Positions 6,305 to 7,441 of a stretch of DNA of 7,441 nucleotides are shown here, one piece after another; the first letter of the stretch is position 1, and each line of letters opens with the position of its first letter. The DNA is from Clostridia bacterium (GTDB lineage Bacteria > Bacillota_A > Clostridia > Christensenellales > Aristaeellaceae). The notes below the pieces were generated by a model. It was not told the DNA's origin and did no database searches. It was given only the letters and a program-made list of their open reading frames with translations. The DNA lies in NCBI GenBank assembly GCA_017430945.1, contig JAFRMB010000012.1:1-7441 (forward strand), given 5' to 3'. Both the position numbers and the translations under genes were made by a program.

Positions 6305-6730
6305 TCAGTCGACCACTACGACGCCCATGGAGCGCGCAGTACCAGCGATCATGCTCATGGCGGCCTCGAGGGAAGCCGCGTTCAGGTCGGGCATCTTCAG
6401 CTCGGCAATCTCCTTCACCTGAGCCTTGGTGATGTTGGCGACCTTGTCCCGGTTGGGACGGCCGGAGGCATGCTCGATGCCGCAGGCCTTCTTGATCAGC
6501 ACGGCAGCCGGAGGCGTCTTGGTGATGAACGTGAAGGAACGGTCCTGGTAGACGGTGATGACTACAGGGATGATCAGACCGGCCTGCTTGGCGGTGCGGT
6601 CATTGAACTCCTTGCAGAAACCGGGGATGTTCACGCCATGCTGGCCCAGCGCGGGACCGATCGGCGGCGCGGGCGTCGCCTTGGCGGCAGGCACCTGCAG
6701 CTTGATCAGCGCAGTAACTTTCTTTGCCAT
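6305..6730 (-). CDS. rplK: 50S ribosomal protein L11
   Basis: The 141-residue product is full-length L11, which binds the GTPase-associated region of 23S rRNA and takes part in factor binding. The N-terminal domain shows [31 protein letters not shown] (13-43, with the proline-rich hinge characteristic of L11), followed by [14 protein letters not shown] (55-68). The C-terminal rRNA-binding domain shows [12 protein letters not shown] (71-82) and [12 protein letters not shown] (128-139). GAGGAGG (6739-6745) is 8 bases before the ATG. A small hairpin (6292-6304) directly follows the stop codon. Confidence 0.97.
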   Translation of the reverse strand: MAKKVTALIKLQVPAAKATPAPPIGPALGQHGVNIPGFCKEFNDRTAKQAGLIIPVVITVYQDRSFTFITKTPPAAVLIKKACGIEHASGRPNRDKVANITKAQVKEIAELKMPDLNAASLEAAMSMIAGTARSMGVVVVD

Positions 6731-6753
6731 TGGGGTATCCTCCTCTACATTAT

Positions 6754-6809
6754 GTGGTGAAGCGGAACGCGCGGGCGGCCGGTCGTCGGCCGGCCCGGTT
6801 TCCTCCCAC
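6754..6809 (-). promoter_or_regulatory. L1-type autoregulatory leader of rplK-rplA
   Basis: Read on the minus strand: GTGG (6806-6809), GA, GGAAAC (6798-6803), a GC-rich hairpin (CGGGC with GCCCG, then GGCCG with CGGCC, bulge C, loop ACGAC), GTTCC (6764-6768), GCTTCA, CCAC (6754-6757). The outer GUGG/CCAC helix and GA/GCUUCA internal loop match the L1-binding motif found in L11-L1 leaders of many bacteria. It ends 8 bases before the rplK ribosome binding site. L1 would repress translation of rplK and coupled rplA from here. The rest of the 149-base nusG-rplK spacer (6810-6879) has only small GC-rich palindromes. Confidence 0.75.
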
Positions 6810-6879
6810 TCCCTGAAACCCGAAAGGGATATCAGTCAGTTGCATCGCCGCGGCATGCGCGACGACCCGGCCGGGCTGC

Positions 6880-7407
6880 TCAGCCCTCCCGGACGACCTC
6901 GTCGTTCGCCAGCTCCACGGTGGTCTCGCGCTTGAGCATCGGTACCACCACGCTGAGCTGCTTCGTCACGGAGTCGATGGCCACCACCTTGCCGGTGAAG
7001 TTCTCGAACAGTCCCGTGAGGATGCGCACCTCGTCGCCCACCTCGATGTCCAGCCGCGTCTGCGGCACGGCATCGAAAATGGAGGCGAAGTCTGTCTCGG
7101 ACAGGGGCGTCGGCTTATTGCCGGAGCCCACAAAGCCGGTGACGCCGCGTGTATTCCTGACTACGTACCAGGTCTCGTTGGTCATCTCCATCTTGACCAT
7201 GACGTAGCTGGGCAGCAGCTTTCGCTGCACGGTGCGGCGCTTGTTGTTCTTGATCTCTACAGCTTCTTCCACCGGTATTTGAACGTCGACGATCTTGTCC
7301 TGCATGCCGTTGTTCTCAACGGCCTTCAGCAGGCTGTCGCGCACCTTGTTCTCATATCCGGAATAGGTATGAACGACATACCATTTGATTTCCGCGTTGT
7401 CTGACAT
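6880..7407 (-). CDS. nusG: Transcription termination/antitermination protein NusG
   Basis: The 175-residue product is NusG, which binds RNA polymerase and modulates pausing, termination and transcription-translation coupling. The NGN domain (about 7-110) opens with KWYVVHTYSGYENKV (8-22) and contains RKLLPSYVMVKM (62-73) and VRNTRGVTGFVG (83-94). The KOW domain (about 122-175) has GDEVRILTGLFENFTGKV (124-141). The usual FGR near the end is LKR here (158-160), a mild variation. Length is typical. A GAGGAT-type ribosome binding site lies about 6 bases upstream on the minus strand. It sits between secE and rplK as in most bacteria. Confidence 0.97.
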   Translation of the reverse strand: MSDNAEIKWYVVHTYSGYENKVRDSLLKAVENNGMQDKIVDVQIPVEEAVEIKNNKRRTVQRKLLPSYVMVKMEMTNETWYVVRNTRGVTGFVGSGNKPTPLSETDFASIFDAVPQTRLDIEVGDEVRILTGLFENFTGKVVAIDSVTKQLSVVVPMLKRETTVELANDEVVREG

Positions 7408-7423
7408 GTCCGTATCCTCGCGA

Positions 7424-7441
7424 TCAGAGGCTTACGATCAG
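7424..7441 (-). CDS. secE: Probable C-terminal end of SecE (partial)
   Basis: Reading inward on the minus strand from the window edge, one frame gives Leu-Ile-Val-Ser-Leu then TGA (7424-7426), ending 16 bases before nusG. A hydrophobic end suits SecE, the small membrane subunit of the Sec translocon, and secE is the normal upstream neighbour of nusG. Only five residues are visible, so the call rests mainly on gene order. Confidence 0.4.
   Translation of the reverse strand: MIVSL

Noticed and set aside
5725..6760. Overlapping plus-strand open frames of 235 and 289 codons
   Set aside because: They are antisense to rplA and rplK, which are certain.
6866..6875. Palindrome CCCGGCCGGG after nusG
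   Set aside because: It is a short GC palindrome of the kind expected in GC-rich spacer DNA, with no T-run or repeated copy in the window.

Overview
The window looks like chromosomal DNA of a GC-rich member of the Firmicutes (Clostridia), perhaps from the Oscillospirales or Christensenellales side. The reasons are the near-perfect AAGGAGG-type ribosome binding sites, a sigma-A style TTGAAA-17-TATAAT promoter, a Bacillus-type xanthine phosphoribosyltransferase, a NagD/YutF-type HAD phosphatase, a FakA-related domain protein and a large L,D-transpeptidase with SH3 domains. The lineage is inferred from gene content only. Nothing points to a plasmid or phage.

Left part (1-3348, plus strand). The first 97 bases form a large nested foldback, probably a dispersed repeat. 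An AT-rich promoter region follows, with an extended -10 and a perfect 10-base inverted repeat. Then come four tightly spaced co-directional genes: a CNNM/CorC-type membrane protein with CBS domains (256-1587), xanthine phosphoribosyltransferase (xpt, 1601-2182), a HAD-IIA phosphatase (2208-2987) and an 87-residue protein resembling only the middle domain of fatty-acid kinase FakA (3013-3276). The gaps are 13-25 bases and a 12-bp GC-rich hairpin closes the unit, so it reads as one operon.

Middle (3369-5550, minus strand). A convergent gene encodes a secreted 646-residue L,D-transpeptidase with two peptidoglycan-binding-like repeats and three SH3-like repeats. It has its own strong promoter, whose -10 lies inside a palindrome. 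The 240 bases between it and rplA hold this promoter, a further inverted repeat and the terminator of the ribosomal operon.

Right part (5551-7441, minus strand). This is the classic secE-nusG-rplK-rplA cluster, entering from the right edge with what look like the last codons of secE. RNA motifs resembling the ribosomal protein L1 autoregulatory site occur twice: in the rplK leader and again in the rplK-rplA spacer, directly against the rplA ribosome binding site. The cluster ends at a strong terminator after rplA, and rplJ-rplL do not follow.

The least routine points are the doubled L1-like leader, the free-standing FakA-middle-domain protein, the shared palindromic -10 element at two promoters, and the foldback at the left edge. 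No defence system, CRISPR array or complete mobile element is visible.
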